A DNA stretch of 33,761 nt from Chloroflexota bacterium (GTDB taxonomy: Bacteria > Chloroflexota > Dehalococcoidia > Lucifugimonadales > Lucifugimonadaceae). The stretch spans positions 1 to 33,761 of the forward strand of contig JADFPB010000005.1 in NCBI GenBank assembly GCA_022562515.1. Reading direction: 5' to 3'. Below the pieces are notes generated by a model. The model saw only the letters and a list, made by a program, of their open reading frames with translations, had not been told where the DNA came from and made no database searches. Numbering within the stretch: position 1 is the stretch's first letter; every line of letters starts with the position of its first letter. Shown here piece by piece: positions 8,165 through 17,500 of the stretch. The position numbers and the translations under genes were made by a program.

Positions 8165-8209
8165 CCATCCTGAGATTCTCCTGAGCCTGTCGAAGGGCAG
8201 GTCGAAGCG
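8164..8209 (+). repeat. Dispersed intergenic repeat, copy 1
   Basis: The segment reads GCCATCCTGAG, ATTCTCCTGAGCCTG, TCGAAGGGC, AGGTCGAAGCG. Essentially the same order occurs on the minus strand at 28984-29029. Both are intergenic. The sequence resembles the widespread extragenic CTTCGACAGGCTCAGG-type palindromic elements known from several bacterial groups. The rest of the 8130-8358 gap (to about 8358) holds no gene that I can support; the short plus-strand ORFs there do not look coding. Confidence 0.6.
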
Positions 8210-8358
8210 TGGGGGCGAGTGGCGCCTCACGGGACTGGCGGGGCAAGCCGCCGCGCCTATCAAAAGTTACAGGAATTCCCCTCCCACCTGAGGCAACTCA
8301 TCCACGAATCCGGCCCCCAACGCACCAAATCCTCATGTGGGTACAGGGGACACCCTGC

Positions 8359-10182
8359 TCACTTATCCAGCGACAGGATCGCCATGAAGGCTTCCTGCGG
8401 AACCTCTACCGACCCGACTTTCTTCATCCGCTTCTTGCCTGCGGCCTGCTTTGATAGAAGCTTCCGCTTGCGGGTCACATCGCCGCCGTAGCACTTCGCC
8501 AGAACGTTCTTGCGAAGCGCCTTCACCGTCACCCTGGAGATCACCTTGGAGCCGATCGCGGCCTGTATAGGCACCTCGAACTGCTGCCGGGGGATCAGTT
8601 CCTTCAGCCTCTTCACCAGGCTTCTGCCCTGGTTGAACGCGTTATCGCGGTGGACGATCAGCGAAAGCGCATCCACGGGTACCTCGTTCACCAGCACATC
8701 CAGCTTCACAAGATCGGCAGCCCGGTACTCGTCGTGCGAATAGTCCATCGAGGCATAACCCTGGGTCTGGGATTTCAGGGCGTCGTGGAAGTCGATGAGG
8801 ATCTCGGAGAGCGGAATCCGGTAGTCCAGCAACACCCTTGCGTCGCCCGTGTCCTGCGCCGACTCGCCCTGCAGATACTCCATCCGGTCGAACTCGCCGC
8901 GGCGGCCTGTGACCAGCTCCATGATCGAGCCGATATAGCGGTCGGGAGCGATGATGTTCAACTTCACCCACGGCTCCTCGATCGCCTCGATCTCGCCCAG
9001 GTTTGGCAGTTCGGACGGGTTATTGATCTCCCTATCTTCCGAATGCTGCATCCGCACGTTGTAGCGCACGCTGGGCGCCGTCGCTATAAGGCTCAGGTCG
9101 TACTCGCGCTCCAGCCGCTCCTGGACGATGTCCATGTGCAGCAGGCCAAGAAAGCCGCACCGGAATCCGAAGCCGAGGGCGGCCGAAGTCTCAGGCTCAT
9201 ATACCAGCGATGCATCGTTAAGCTGGAGCTTGGCGAGCGCGTCCCGGAGTTCCGGATAATCGTCGCCTTCCACCGGGAAGAAGCCGGTATAGACCATCGG
9301 CATGATCGGCTCGTAAGCAGCCAGGGGTTTCGCCGCGGGGGCTGCGTCCAGCGTAATCGTGTCCCCAACGCGGCAATCGCGCACGTTCTTCAACCCGGTG
9401 GCAACGTAACCGACCTCGCCTACAGTCAGCGACTCGACACTGCGCGGCTCCGGAGAGAAGTAGCCAACCTCCAGAATATCCGCCGTCTTTCCGGACGACA
9501 TCAGCCGGATCCGGTCGCTCTTCTTCACCGACCCGGCGGCCACGCGAACGTAGGCGATGACGCCCTTGTAAGCATCGTATTTCGAGTCGAATATCAGTGC
9601 GCTCAAAGCGTCATCGCCGCGGGCCTGTGGCGGTTCGGTCAGGAACGCGATCGCTTCAAGAATCCCGTCGACGCCGTCGCCGGTCTTGGCGGAAGCACGG
9701 ATGATCTCGCTGTCGGCAAACCCGAACGTCCGGGTCAGCTCCGCCGCCACCCGGTCCGGCTCCGCCAGCGGCAGGTCAATCTTGTTGACGATGGGAATGA
9801 TCGCCAGATCGAGCGCCATGGCGAGGCGAACGTTGGCCAGCGTCTGCGCCTGAATGCCCTGCGTGGCATCGACAACCAGCAACGCGGCCTCGCACGCGGC
9901 CAGGCTCCGTGACACCTCGTACGAAAAGTCCACGTGGCCGGGGGTGTCGATCAGGTTGAACTGATACTCGATGCCGTCGCTTGCGGTATATGCGAGCCGC
10001 ACCGCCTGGGCTTTGATCGTGATGCCGCGCTCACGCTCCAGGTCCATGCTGTCCAGGATTTGCTCCGTGAGATCCCGATCAGAAACAGTGCCGGTGGCCT
10101 GCATAAGGCGGTCGGCGAGCGTCGACTTTCCGTGGTCTATATGGGCGATGATGCAAAAGTTGCGAATTCGGGATGAATCCAT
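8359..10182 (-). CDS. lepA: Elongation factor 4 (LepA), ribosome back-translocating GTPase
   Basis: LepA is a translational GTPase that acts on the 70S ribosome. The start at 10182 ([12 protein letters not shown]) gives 607 residues, the usual length; the track's extension to 10275 adds 31 unrelated residues, and GAAGG lies upstream of the chosen ATG. G1 is [10 protein letters not shown]2/G3 region includes the RERGITI motif and DTPGHVDF, and G4 is NKIDLP. The middle has the EF-G-like domains II and III, and the LepA-specific C-terminal domain is intact, with [18 protein letters not shown] and the basic [16 protein letters not shown]. It is transcribed in the same direction as the molybdoenzyme operon upstream, separated by 135 bp, and is probably expressed independently. 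Confidence 0.97.
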   Translation of the reverse strand: MDSSRIRNFCIIAHIDHGKSTLADRLMQATGTVSDRDLTEQILDSMDLERERGITIKAQAVRLAYTASDGIEYQFNLIDTPGHVDFSYEVSRSLAACEAALLVVDATQGIQAQTLANVRLAMALDLAIIPIVNKIDLPLAEPDRVAAELTRTFGFADSEIIRASAKTGDGVDGILEAIAFLTEPPQARGDDALSALIFDSKYDAYKGVIAYVRVAAGSVKKSDRIRLMSSGKTADILEVGYFSPEPRSVESLTVGEVGYVATGLKNVRDCRVGDTITLDAAPAAKPLAAYEPIMPMVYTGFFPVEGDDYPELRDALAKLQLNDASLVYEPETSAALGFGFRCGFLGLLHMDIVQERLEREYDLSLIATAPSVRYNVRMQHSEDREINNPSELPNLGEIEAIEEPWVKLNIIAPDRYIGSIMELVTGRRGEFDRMEYLQGESAQDTGDARVLLDYRIPLSEILIDFHDALKSQTQGYASMDYSHDEYRAADLVKLDVLVNEVPVDALSLIVHRDNAFNQGRSLVKRLKELIPRQQFEVPIQAAIGSKVISRVTVKALRKNVLAKCYGGDVTRKRKLLSKQAAGKKRMKKVGSVEVPQEAFMAILSLDK

Positions 10183-10317
10183 AGCCTTCAATCGTACACC
10201 GCAGGCGACGCCGCAGTCGCACCGGGAACAGGCGGCATGGATGCCCGATTCAGCGCGTGCCCGACGAACAGCCACACACTGGTCGGACGAGCTCGGAACC
10301 GTTTGCGACTGGATGGG

Positions 10318-11292
10318 TCAGAATCGCCGGCCAGCTATCCCACCCGAGCCGGAAATCCGGAAAAGAGCCCTTGCAGACGCTCTATTGACGACCGGCCTTG
10401 CGTTCAGAGCCACAAGCAGCAGCCCGACGAGCACCAGGTCATTGAAGTACGTCAGCGGCAGTGCCCGGTGACCCAGCAGCACCAGCGCGAGACCGGCCGC
10501 CAGGACAGGCTCATCGCGCCTGATAGCACTCAGAGACATAGCTGCAATGACCCAGAGGGCTAACACGTAAACCGGGTATGGCAGAGACAGCGATAATCCA
10601 AAGGCCCACGTTGCGATCAGAGGAACCGAATCAGCGCGACCGAGCAACATTCCCAGCGCCATCATGGCAATCAGTCCTGCCAGGACGGCGGAACGCCGGT
10701 CAAGGTATCCTCGAAGGGACATGCCGAGCGCGAGGATTCCACCGACGGCGAGCCATTCCCCGTAGCCGTAGAAGCCTGCGGACCATGCTCCCGTTCCGTT
10801 GGCGAGGCCGTATCCCTTGTAAGCGTAAAGCGATATGTAGGATGCGCCGGTGGCGGCGACGAAGACCATCGCCGGCCAACCTATTGACCTGCGCGCAGCC
10901 ACTGCCGCGATTGCCAGCACCACCCCCGTTGAGGCGGCGAAATACGCGAACGATAACGCCTGTCCGCTCAGGCCAACCATCAGCAGCGCTCCGATCATGG
11001 CGACGGCTGCCGTTGCCGCGCCAAGCGCGCCATAGGCCAACCCGCCGCGCTGCCTCCAGAGATTAACCGCGGTAAGCGCCAGCACCAGCAGGGCAACCGG
11101 CGCCGCGAAGTTGAACAGGACGTTGCCCAGAAACACCAGTGACGTATACCCGGTGGTCATCAGCCACGGAGTTTCCTCGTCGATAAAATAGACGCCGCCG
11201 CGAGCGAAGATCCTGAACAGGAGCGTCTCAATCAGAACCGAAAGCGCGAGCAACCGCACCAGCAACGGGACCGCCTTTACGGCGTCACTCAT
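10318..11292 (-). CDS. Polytopic membrane protein of the NXR-like operon
   Basis: A 324-residue, very hydrophobic protein with about nine or ten predicted membrane helices. Its ATG overlaps the chaperone gene's TGA by four bases (ATGA), so it is the last gene of the molybdoenzyme operon. It contains only one histidine (GHRALPLTY), so it cannot bind two haems b like the NarI-type anchor, which needs four His ligands. I recognise no family. Motifs worth noting are a conserved-looking acidic FIDEETPW near the N-terminus and DRRSAVLAG in the middle. Possible roles are membrane tethering of the enzyme, quinone contact without haem, or substrate transport across the membrane; the sequence does not decide between them. 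Confidence 0.8.
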   Translation of the reverse strand: MSDAVKAVPLLVRLLALSVLIETLLFRIFARGGVYFIDEETPWLMTTGYTSLVFLGNVLFNFAAPVALLVLALTAVNLWRQRGGLAYGALGAATAAVAMIGALLMVGLSGQALSFAYFAASTGVVLAIAAVAARRSIGWPAMVFVAATGASYISLYAYKGYGLANGTGAWSAGFYGYGEWLAVGGILALGMSLRGYLDRRSAVLAGLIAMMALGMLLGRADSVPLIATWAFGLSLSLPYPVYVLALWVIAAMSLSAIRRDEPVLAAGLALVLLGHRALPLTYFNDLVLVGLLLVALNARPVVNRASARALFRISGSGGIAGRRF

Positions 11293-11939
11293 GCTGGCGG
11301 AGGCTCCGAGGCTGCGGTAATCCGCGTGCCCTCTGCGGAGATGAAGTCCTGGAGTGCGGTTGCGGCTGCGCTGAACACTCCGCCCTCGAGCGCCATCTTA
11401 ACGAGAATCTGGCACATCATCGGCACCCAGCCGACGATGTGGGATTCCAGGAACTCGCTGACGGCTCCATCGGTGATCTCCGCCCGCTCGGCCCAGCCGC
11501 GCTCCTGCGCGTATGCCTGCTTAAGGAGCAGCATGCGGACAAACTCAAGCTGCGCACCGATGAAATCGGGACGCTCGCCCGCACCGTAAGCCATCTCAAA
11601 GCCAAACGCTTTATAGAAGCCCGCGACATCGGCCAGCCGTTCTGTCATGCTGAAGCTGAGCCGCTCGTAATCGTTCTCGTTAGTGCGGCATAGCCCTGCC
11701 CCCGTGAACAGGCGGCTGTACTCGTTCCGGTATCCGCTATAGTCGATACCGCCGACCACAGACCGGAACGCCTCCAGCGAGCGTCGTCCTTTTGCGTCCA
11801 GACAGATGCCATCCAGAGTCGCCACGCGCCCTTTCAGAAGCTCGAACACCTCCTCATCCGGGTATCGGAAGAGAAGCGAAAACGCCTCGTAAAGAGCGCT
11901 CCGCTCCATCAGGGAGTCAGTCAGACTCACACCGGTCAT
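11289..11939 (-). CDS. TorD/NarJ-type molybdoenzyme maturation chaperone
   Basis: Chaperones of this family bind the Tat signal and apo-catalytic subunit in the cytoplasm and hold it for Mo-cofactor insertion before export. The 216-residue all-helical protein shows RSALYEAFSLLFRYPDEEVF at the N-terminus, the YSRLFTGAG motif around residue 75, and the family core around ERPDFIGAQLEFVRMLLLKQ (about residue 125), where family members have E/D-x-P-D-H. Here the P-D is followed by FIG rather than the common H-x-x-x-E/Q. Start ATG abuts the preceding gamma-subunit TAG exactly, and its end overlaps the membrane-protein start. The partner is almost certainly the Tat-signal-bearing subunit encoded at the head of this operon. 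Confidence 0.85.
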   Translation of the reverse strand: MTGVSLTDSLMERSALYEAFSLLFRYPDEEVFELLKGRVATLDGICLDAKGRRSLEAFRSVVGGIDYSGYRNEYSRLFTGAGLCRTNENDYERLSFSMTERLADVAGFYKAFGFEMAYGAGERPDFIGAQLEFVRMLLLKQAYAQERGWAERAEITDGAVSEFLESHIVGWVPMMCQILVKMALEGGVFSAAATALQDFISAEGTRITAASEPPPA

Positions 11940-13046
11940 CTACTCGCCTCCCACTGACGAACTGTTTCTTCTGCGGCCCATCGCGACGTATACGCCTGGA
12001 ACAATTACCGCCACGGCGCCCAGCGCGATCAACGCGCCGATCACGGCCCAGATGATCTCGCCATCGTCGTCGACCCTTATCGCGGGCGCTGCGCCAACTG
12101 CACCGCCGCCAACAGGCGCCGCGCGGCCTTCGGGCGGGGTAGCGCCGTCCGCTGCCACAGGAAGTTCCTCGACGCCGACGTTGATCCACGCCGACACCGA
12201 CTTCTTGCCGTTCACGTCCCGTTCTTCACCATTCCAGACCGCGAGAGCGACCGGCGTCTCAATGCCCGGCTCGAACTGCGCATCCTGTGGATCTGCCGTG
12301 ATCAGGGGGCGGGCGATCACCACGCTCCACTTGCTGCCGTCCCATTCGCCCCATCCCGTCACGTCCACGCTCTCCTGCGATTCCAGCGTCCCATAGCCGG
12401 TCGCGATCAGATCTTCTACGGGCGATGGATAGACCGAAGCGGATAGTGGGTTTCCCGCCGCGCGCGCTGTAGTAAACAGAGGGTCTGATGCCTGGTTATA
12501 GATATTTGCAAACGCGTTGGGGAAGATGTCAGAAATACTCAGAGGGCCATCTTCGATACGGCGTTGGAAATCGGCGCGCCAGTGGAGGATGTTGACCTCC
12601 GAGCCGATGAACCCCATGCAGACAAAGGGCTCCCCTCCGTGGACCGGGAACTGAAGCGCTACCGAATCACGGTAGTCGGCAGACCCTCCTCCGATGTCCT
12701 TCGAATCGTCATCCCACTCCATCCGGAAGGCAATCCAGCCGCCGTTGTGCAGAGATTTCGTCCTTATCGTGTCGATCGAGGTGTTGATGTTGAATGGAGC
12801 GGTGATGTTCTGGCCGCTCAACGGGACTTCCACCTCCGGCGCGCTGTCCCAGAGAGAACTCGACGGGTCGCCGATAGGCAACTCGGAATCGACATAGACC
12901 GATGTCAGGTCGATCTGAGCGGCGCTGACAAGCGAGCCGCGCCCAATGGTCACCAGCAACGCGACTGCGAATAATGCCAGCACCAGTCCGTAGACGGTGG
13001 TTCTGCCTCGCTCCCAGGTCCGCCAGCTCAGAAGATGATTCCGCAT
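11940..13046 (-). CDS. Ethylbenzene-dehydrogenase-type haem b (gamma) subunit, anchored at both ends
   Basis: The 368-residue protein is the likely electron-relay subunit for the NXR-like enzyme. It has an N-terminal hydrophobic signal/anchor (about residues 17-41, preceded by RTWERGR), a periplasmic EB_dh-type beta-rich domain (about 45-295), a low-complexity linker and a C-terminal membrane helix (about 331-357) followed by RRRNSSS. In EbdC one haem b is bound by a Met and a Lys. The likely equivalents here are M144 in FVCMGFIGSE and K281 or K282 in DVNGKKSVSAW. Soluble NXR and Ebd gamma subunits usually lack a C-terminal anchor, so this enzyme may be held to the outer face of the membrane through this subunit. 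It lies 28 bp after the Fe-S subunit gene. Confidence 0.87.
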   Translation of the reverse strand: MRNHLLSWRTWERGRTTVYGLVLALFAVALLVTIGRGSLVSAAQIDLTSVYVDSELPIGDPSSSLWDSAPEVEVPLSGQNITAPFNINTSIDTIRTKSLHNGGWIAFRMEWDDDSKDIGGGSADYRDSVALQFPVHGGEPFVCMGFIGSEVNILHWRADFQRRIEDGPLSISDIFPNAFANIYNQASDPLFTTARAAGNPLSASVYPSPVEDLIATGYGTLESQESVDVTGWGEWDGSKWSVVIARPLITADPQDAQFEPGIETPVALAVWNGEERDVNGKKSVSAWINVGVEELPVAADGATPPEGRAAPVGGGAVGAAPAIRVDDDGEIIWAVIGALIALGAVAVIVPGVYVAMGRRRNSSSVGGE

Positions 13047-13074
13047 TTAGTTTCTACCTCAAGATGCCGGGTCG

Positions 13075-14193
13075 TTACGGCTCATTAATCCGTTGAACGT
13101 CAAACCTGGTGTCGAACTCTTGTCGGATGAAGACCGGCTCGTCGAACGGCATCCGGGCAATCTCCTGCCCCTTTTCGTCCCAGCCAACCGCTTCGTCGCC
13201 TTTTACCTCGAACTTCGCGATGATCTGCTGCTGCGTGCCGAACAGCCGCAGCAGCCCGAACAGCGTGTCATCCGGGTGTGTATAGGTCTCGATCGCATCT
13301 TCCACACCCGGTCCGAAAAGCTGCTTCAGGAATGACCGCGGCGCCCAGCGCGGAGGAATGTAGTAAAGGTTCGGCTCAGTGCCGAACTGCGGGTAAAGCG
13401 GCAGCGCCACCTTCGCCACGTGGACCAGGTAGTCGAGCGGATTGGATGGATCCGCCTTGTCGGGCGGACTTATCCAGCCCTGCATCCGGATCTTGCCGAC
13501 GCAGGCCACAACACAACGCGGGGCTAGGCCCTGCTCAATCCTGGGGTAGCAGCCTATGCACTTCTCCGTGATCGATGTATTCGGCCGGTACATCGCCTTC
13601 TTGTACGGGCAGCCCTCTACGCACTTCCGATAGCCCCGGCAGCGCTCCTGGTCAACCAGGACGACTCCGTCTTCCGGCCGCTTGTAGATCGCCTGCCGCG
13701 GGCAACTGGCAAGACAGCCCGGATAGGTGCAGTGGTTGCAGGTTCGCTGCAGGTAGAACATCCACGGATTGTGCTCCGGCAGCTCCGTCCCCTTGTCCAG
13801 CGTTCCCGCCGGGGTGTCCTCATACATGTTCGGATACGCCCAGTCATCATCGGAAGGCATGTGGCCGAGCACCTTCTCGCCCGTCGGCGCCTGCTCGAAT
13901 ATCGTCTTCCCGTCGAAGGTGTCGCCGTTCCACTTACCCGGGCCGAGCAAGTTCAGCAGCTTTATGTCCCAGTGCCGCGGGTAGCCCCCGTACGGCTTCG
14001 TCTCAACGTTGTTCCACCACATCTGCTCCTGGCCTTCACTGAAGGTCCAGGTGTTTTTGCAGGCCATGGTGCACGTCTGGCAGCCGATACACCGGTTGAT
14101 GTTCAACGCGATCGCGAACTGCTTTTCGGGCCGGGCCTCCTCGAACGGATAGTCCATCTCCCGATTTAGCTGCCAGTTGAAAACTTTCGGCAT
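13075..14193 (-). CDS. NXR/NarH-like iron-sulfur (beta) subunit
   Basis: The ATG at 14193 (MPKVFNWQLNREMDYP) is preferred to the track's 14256 because the N-terminus then matches my memory of NxrB, with GGGAGA upstream. The 372-residue ferredoxin-type subunit shows four cluster motifs: C35-x2-C38-x2-C41-x3-C45 (CIGCQTCTMAC), C152-x2-C155-x4-C160-x3-C164, C185-x5-C191-x3-C195 with Tyr188 in place of the extra Cys, and C212-x2-C215-x11-C227-x3-C231. The third motif, with an aromatic residue replacing one Cys, gives a [3Fe-4S] cluster in NarH-type subunits. WWNNVETKPYGGYP and EPNLYYIPPRW are shared with periplasmic NXR beta subunits. It has no signal of its own, so it must be exported with the Tat-bearing partner. 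Residues are from the 14193 start. Confidence 0.94.
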   Translation of the reverse strand: MPKVFNWQLNREMDYPFEEARPEKQFAIALNINRCIGCQTCTMACKNTWTFSEGQEQMWWNNVETKPYGGYPRHWDIKLLNLLGPGKWNGDTFDGKTIFEQAPTGEKVLGHMPSDDDWAYPNMYEDTPAGTLDKGTELPEHNPWMFYLQRTCNHCTYPGCLASCPRQAIYKRPEDGVVLVDQERCRGYRKCVEGCPYKKAMYRPNTSITEKCIGCYPRIEQGLAPRCVVACVGKIRMQGWISPPDKADPSNPLDYLVHVAKVALPLYPQFGTEPNLYYIPPRWAPRSFLKQLFGPGVEDAIETYTHPDDTLFGLLRLFGTQQQIIAKFEVKGDEAVGWDEKGQEIARMPFDEPVFIRQEFDTRFDVQRINEP

Positions 14194-14212
14194 TCGGTAT
14201 CGGTCTCCCTGG

Positions 14213-14572
14213 CTAATGCCCGGAACTGCGACGTGGATACACGCCGGTCCGCGCAAGCCGTTCTCTGCAATCCGCTATCAACTCGTTTACGAACTCTTCG
14301 CCATGCCGCTTATAGACGGGGTAGAGCCCCATGTAGAACGGCTTGCGGAACATCTGCAAAAGCATGAAGTCCGTGTAACCCATCGTTATGTACTCTTCGA
14401 TAAAGCAGCGGACCGCCTCGATGAAGCCCTGCTCCGGGTCATCGAAAGGCACCCGCATCGCCACCGGATCGAACGGGTCGTCCAACTCCACTGGCTTCTC
14501 GGCCGGAGTTGCCACTGGATGGCCGTTAAGCCATCCAATCGGGGCCCCTGGGCCTGGCCTGTCAGGAGCCAA
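14213..14572 (-). CDS. Small soluble protein between catalytic and Fe-S subunit genes, unknown function
   Basis: A 119-residue protein whose TTG start overlaps the end of the catalytic-subunit gene by 11 bp. The start is decided by AGGAGG five bases upstream of the TTG, the best Shine-Dalgarno in the operon. The first 35 residues are Pro/Gly-rich (APDRPGPGAPIG) and the rest is predicted helical: DPEQGFIEAVRCFIEEY, MGYTDFMLLQMFRKPFYMGL and RHGEEFVNELIADCRERLAR. It has no signal peptide, no cysteine motif and no membrane segment. Coupled translation between alpha and beta indicates a role in assembly or as a small structural subunit, perhaps carried out with the folded complex through Tat. I do not recognise a family. 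Codon use is GC3-rich, supporting real coding. Confidence 0.83.
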   Translation of the reverse strand: MAPDRPGPGAPIGWLNGHPVATPAEKPVELDDPFDPVAMRVPFDDPEQGFIEAVRCFIEEYITMGYTDFMLLQMFRKPFYMGLYPVYKRHGEEFVNELIADCRERLARTGVYPRRSSGH

Positions 14573-17500
14573 TGAACCCTCCTGCCAGGAACCTTTTCAT
14601 GTCCTCGTTCTCGTTTCCCGGAGTGAATCCGCTTGTTGCCGGCGCCCATGTCCCGACGCCACCCCGGCCGCCCGGCTCGGCGAGGGTGATCTTCACCATC
14701 ACTTCCTTTGGCGCGCCCGTTGGCGTGTGCGTGTCAACGGTGTAGCCCTTCAGGATCTTGCCGGTGAAAAAGTCCTTGTGAGCCAGAGACTCTGTCATCT
14801 GCAAGGGCTGCAGCCACGATCGGACGGTGCTTTGCTGCGACCCGTGCCGGAACGTCGCGATGTACCCCGTGTCCGTTACGGCTGACCCGTCTGCGTTCTC
14901 CTTCTGTGCCTTCACCGAGCGGTGCGTAGCAGCATTCCCGCCGTGAATGATCATCGTCATGCCGCGTGGAAGCGACGGGTTGTAATGAGTTCGGAGCATC
15001 AGGCGCGTAATCTCGACCATCTCCGGATGATTCTGATGGCCTTCGAACGGACGGTCATCCGGGTTCGCGTCCACCCATACGTAGTCACCGTCATTGACGC
15101 CCAGCTCTTTGGCATCATCCGGATTTATATCTATCTCTTCTTCCGCCACCCACGGAGAGCGAGTGTCTCTCCGGTACGGATCACCGAAGTTGCTCGACCA
15201 GATCGCGTTCCAGTCGCTTGTGCTCCACGAAGAGTGCGTCCGGTGGCGGGGCTTCGGGGTGGACAGCGTGAATTTCAGGCCCTTGGCGAGCAATGGGTTG
15301 GTCGTTGCGAGCATCTCGGACGTCGTGGACACTCGGTTGAACAGCGTCTTGGCGTCCGACGTGTCCTCCGGCGGAATGCCGTAGTCCTTCGGATTGACGG
15401 CGGCCATGTCCGGCGGCGCCACGATCACCCTGGGCTGATATGGCGTCGCCTCAATGGGCTCCCGGTGAACAATCAGGTTCTCGCCCTGGCTGATCCACTC
15501 GTCCTCTTCCCGGTACAACTCCAACCGGCCGGTACGGGTAAAGAATGGCCTGCTCTCCTGGATCTGTTCCCAGCCGGGAATCCGCGGGTACGTCCTGAAC
15601 AGTGTCAGGAAACCCTTATCGGCTGCGATCATCTCCCGCGCGTTATATCCCCGCAGGGTCGAGCTCGCATCGATGATCCGCTGGAGATACACCTCAACGT
15701 TGTCTTCTTCGACGAACTGCCAGTGCCGGGCGAATCTCTCATCCCCCGTCCTGTCGCCCAGCGCCTTCGCCACCGCCGCGAACACCTCGATGTCCTGGCG
15801 GGTGTCATGCAGGCGCTTGATGCCGCCGCGCGGGAACATCTGCACGAACGGGTTTGTACATGAGGCCGTCATGTCCGGGCGTGAGAATTCAACCCAGGAA
15901 TCGACCGGGAACACCACGTCCGCGTACTCGCAGTTCATGTTCCATTCGTAATCCTGCGCTATCCAGAGCTCCTGCTTGGGCAACACGTTCATGATCTGGT
16001 TGTAGTGCCACTTTGCCACGCCAAGCAGGTTCGCGTTCACCGCCCACACGACTTTGGTCGGGCTGGGCATATGGCTCTCGCCCGTTAGCACTACCCGGCC
16101 GTCGGACGGCGTTTCAATAATTAGCGGCTTATCACCGTGGTCCCAGAAGTGGACAGACTCGAACTTGATCGTGTTGCGCTTCTTGATATCGCGCCCATCA
16201 ACATCTGGATCCATCGTCTGGTCAAAGGGATCCTCTGAGATGTAGGAAGGCAGCCCGTTGAAAACCGGCGCCTTGTAGTTCCCTGCATAGCTGCCCACGT
16301 TGCCGCCCAGCTTCCCGACATTGCCGGTCAGCGTGGCCACCAGATACTGGGAGCGGTTGATCAGGTCGTTGTGGAAGTACATGTTCGAGCCCATGCCGGT
16401 GAGAAAACCGACAGACTTGGCCGCAACGATGTCGTCCGTGAGACGCCGGATGGTCGCCTGGGGTATGCCCGTTATCAGTTCGGTGTTTTCGAGGGTGTAC
16501 TCCTCGGTCAGCTCCAGATAAAGATTGAAAACCGTCCGGGCCTGAACCGGGCCGTCTTTGGTCTGGACCTCTCCGGACCAGTCCATCTCTATGTCGGACA
16601 GGCTAAGGCCATTGTTGGCAAGTCCCGTCTCGAAATTCTCTCCAACGCCGGTCCTTGAGGCTGCGATAGGGTTGCCGGCCTTCGTCATCAGGACCGGACT
16701 GGTCTTCAGCTCCTGCGGGACCGTCTGGACAGGCGCGCCTTTCTCGTCAAGCCAGGTCTCGCCGGGGTCGATCAACGGGGCTGACGGCACATCCTCCGCT
16801 CGCAACACTTTGTGGGTGTCGGTCCTGACCAGCGTCGGAAAGTCGGTGAACTTCTTGACGAAATCGTCTTTGTAAGTCCCTTCCCGCATGATCAGTCCGG
16901 CCGTTCCAAGGTTGAGGGCCGTGTCCGTGCCCTGCCGAATCTGGATCCAGTAGTTGGACTTGGGCGCCGATGCGCTGTATTCAGGCGAGATTACGACGAT
17001 CTTGCCGTCGCGTTCGATCAGAGACTGCCACCAGATCGGGTCTGCCATCTTGTTGGATACCAGGTTCAGCCCGGTCATCACGATCAGGTCTGAGTTCCAG
17101 AAGTCGTTGAACTCCTGGTCGAAGGTCTGCACTCCGTGGACCATCGGGTGGCCGGGCGGCAGGTCCGTATGCCATGCGTAGTTGTCAAAACAACGCGAGC
17201 CCATCGACTTATCCGGCCCCTTGCCGCGGATATGGTCGTCCAGCAGCGCAAGCATGTTTCCGAACCGGTAGGCCGCGACCAGCCGTGTCGCGCCCAGGAA
17301 TGCCATGCCGCCGCGCATTTTGATCGTTCGGATCCCCGCGTAGTCCCCGTCTGGATCCTTCAGAGTGTCGAGCATCTCTTCTGGATAGCCCTGGTCCCGC
17401 AGCCACTGCGCGCCCTGCTCCCCGCTATAGCTGGTGGCGATGTTCTCTATCCCCTCAGCAACCAGAGCGGTCAGCTCATCCCAGCCCATCTGGACCCAAT

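Noticed and set aside
8359-9912. Long plus-strand ORF 8650-9912 (420 aa) over lepA
   Set aside because: Lies entirely inside the well-supported lepA gene, with a composition (His/Arg-rich) typical of antisense frames.
11940-13046. Cytochrome c-type motif in the gamma subunit
   Set aside because: No CxxCH; haem is expected to be b-type through Met/Lys ligands as in ethylbenzene dehydrogenase.
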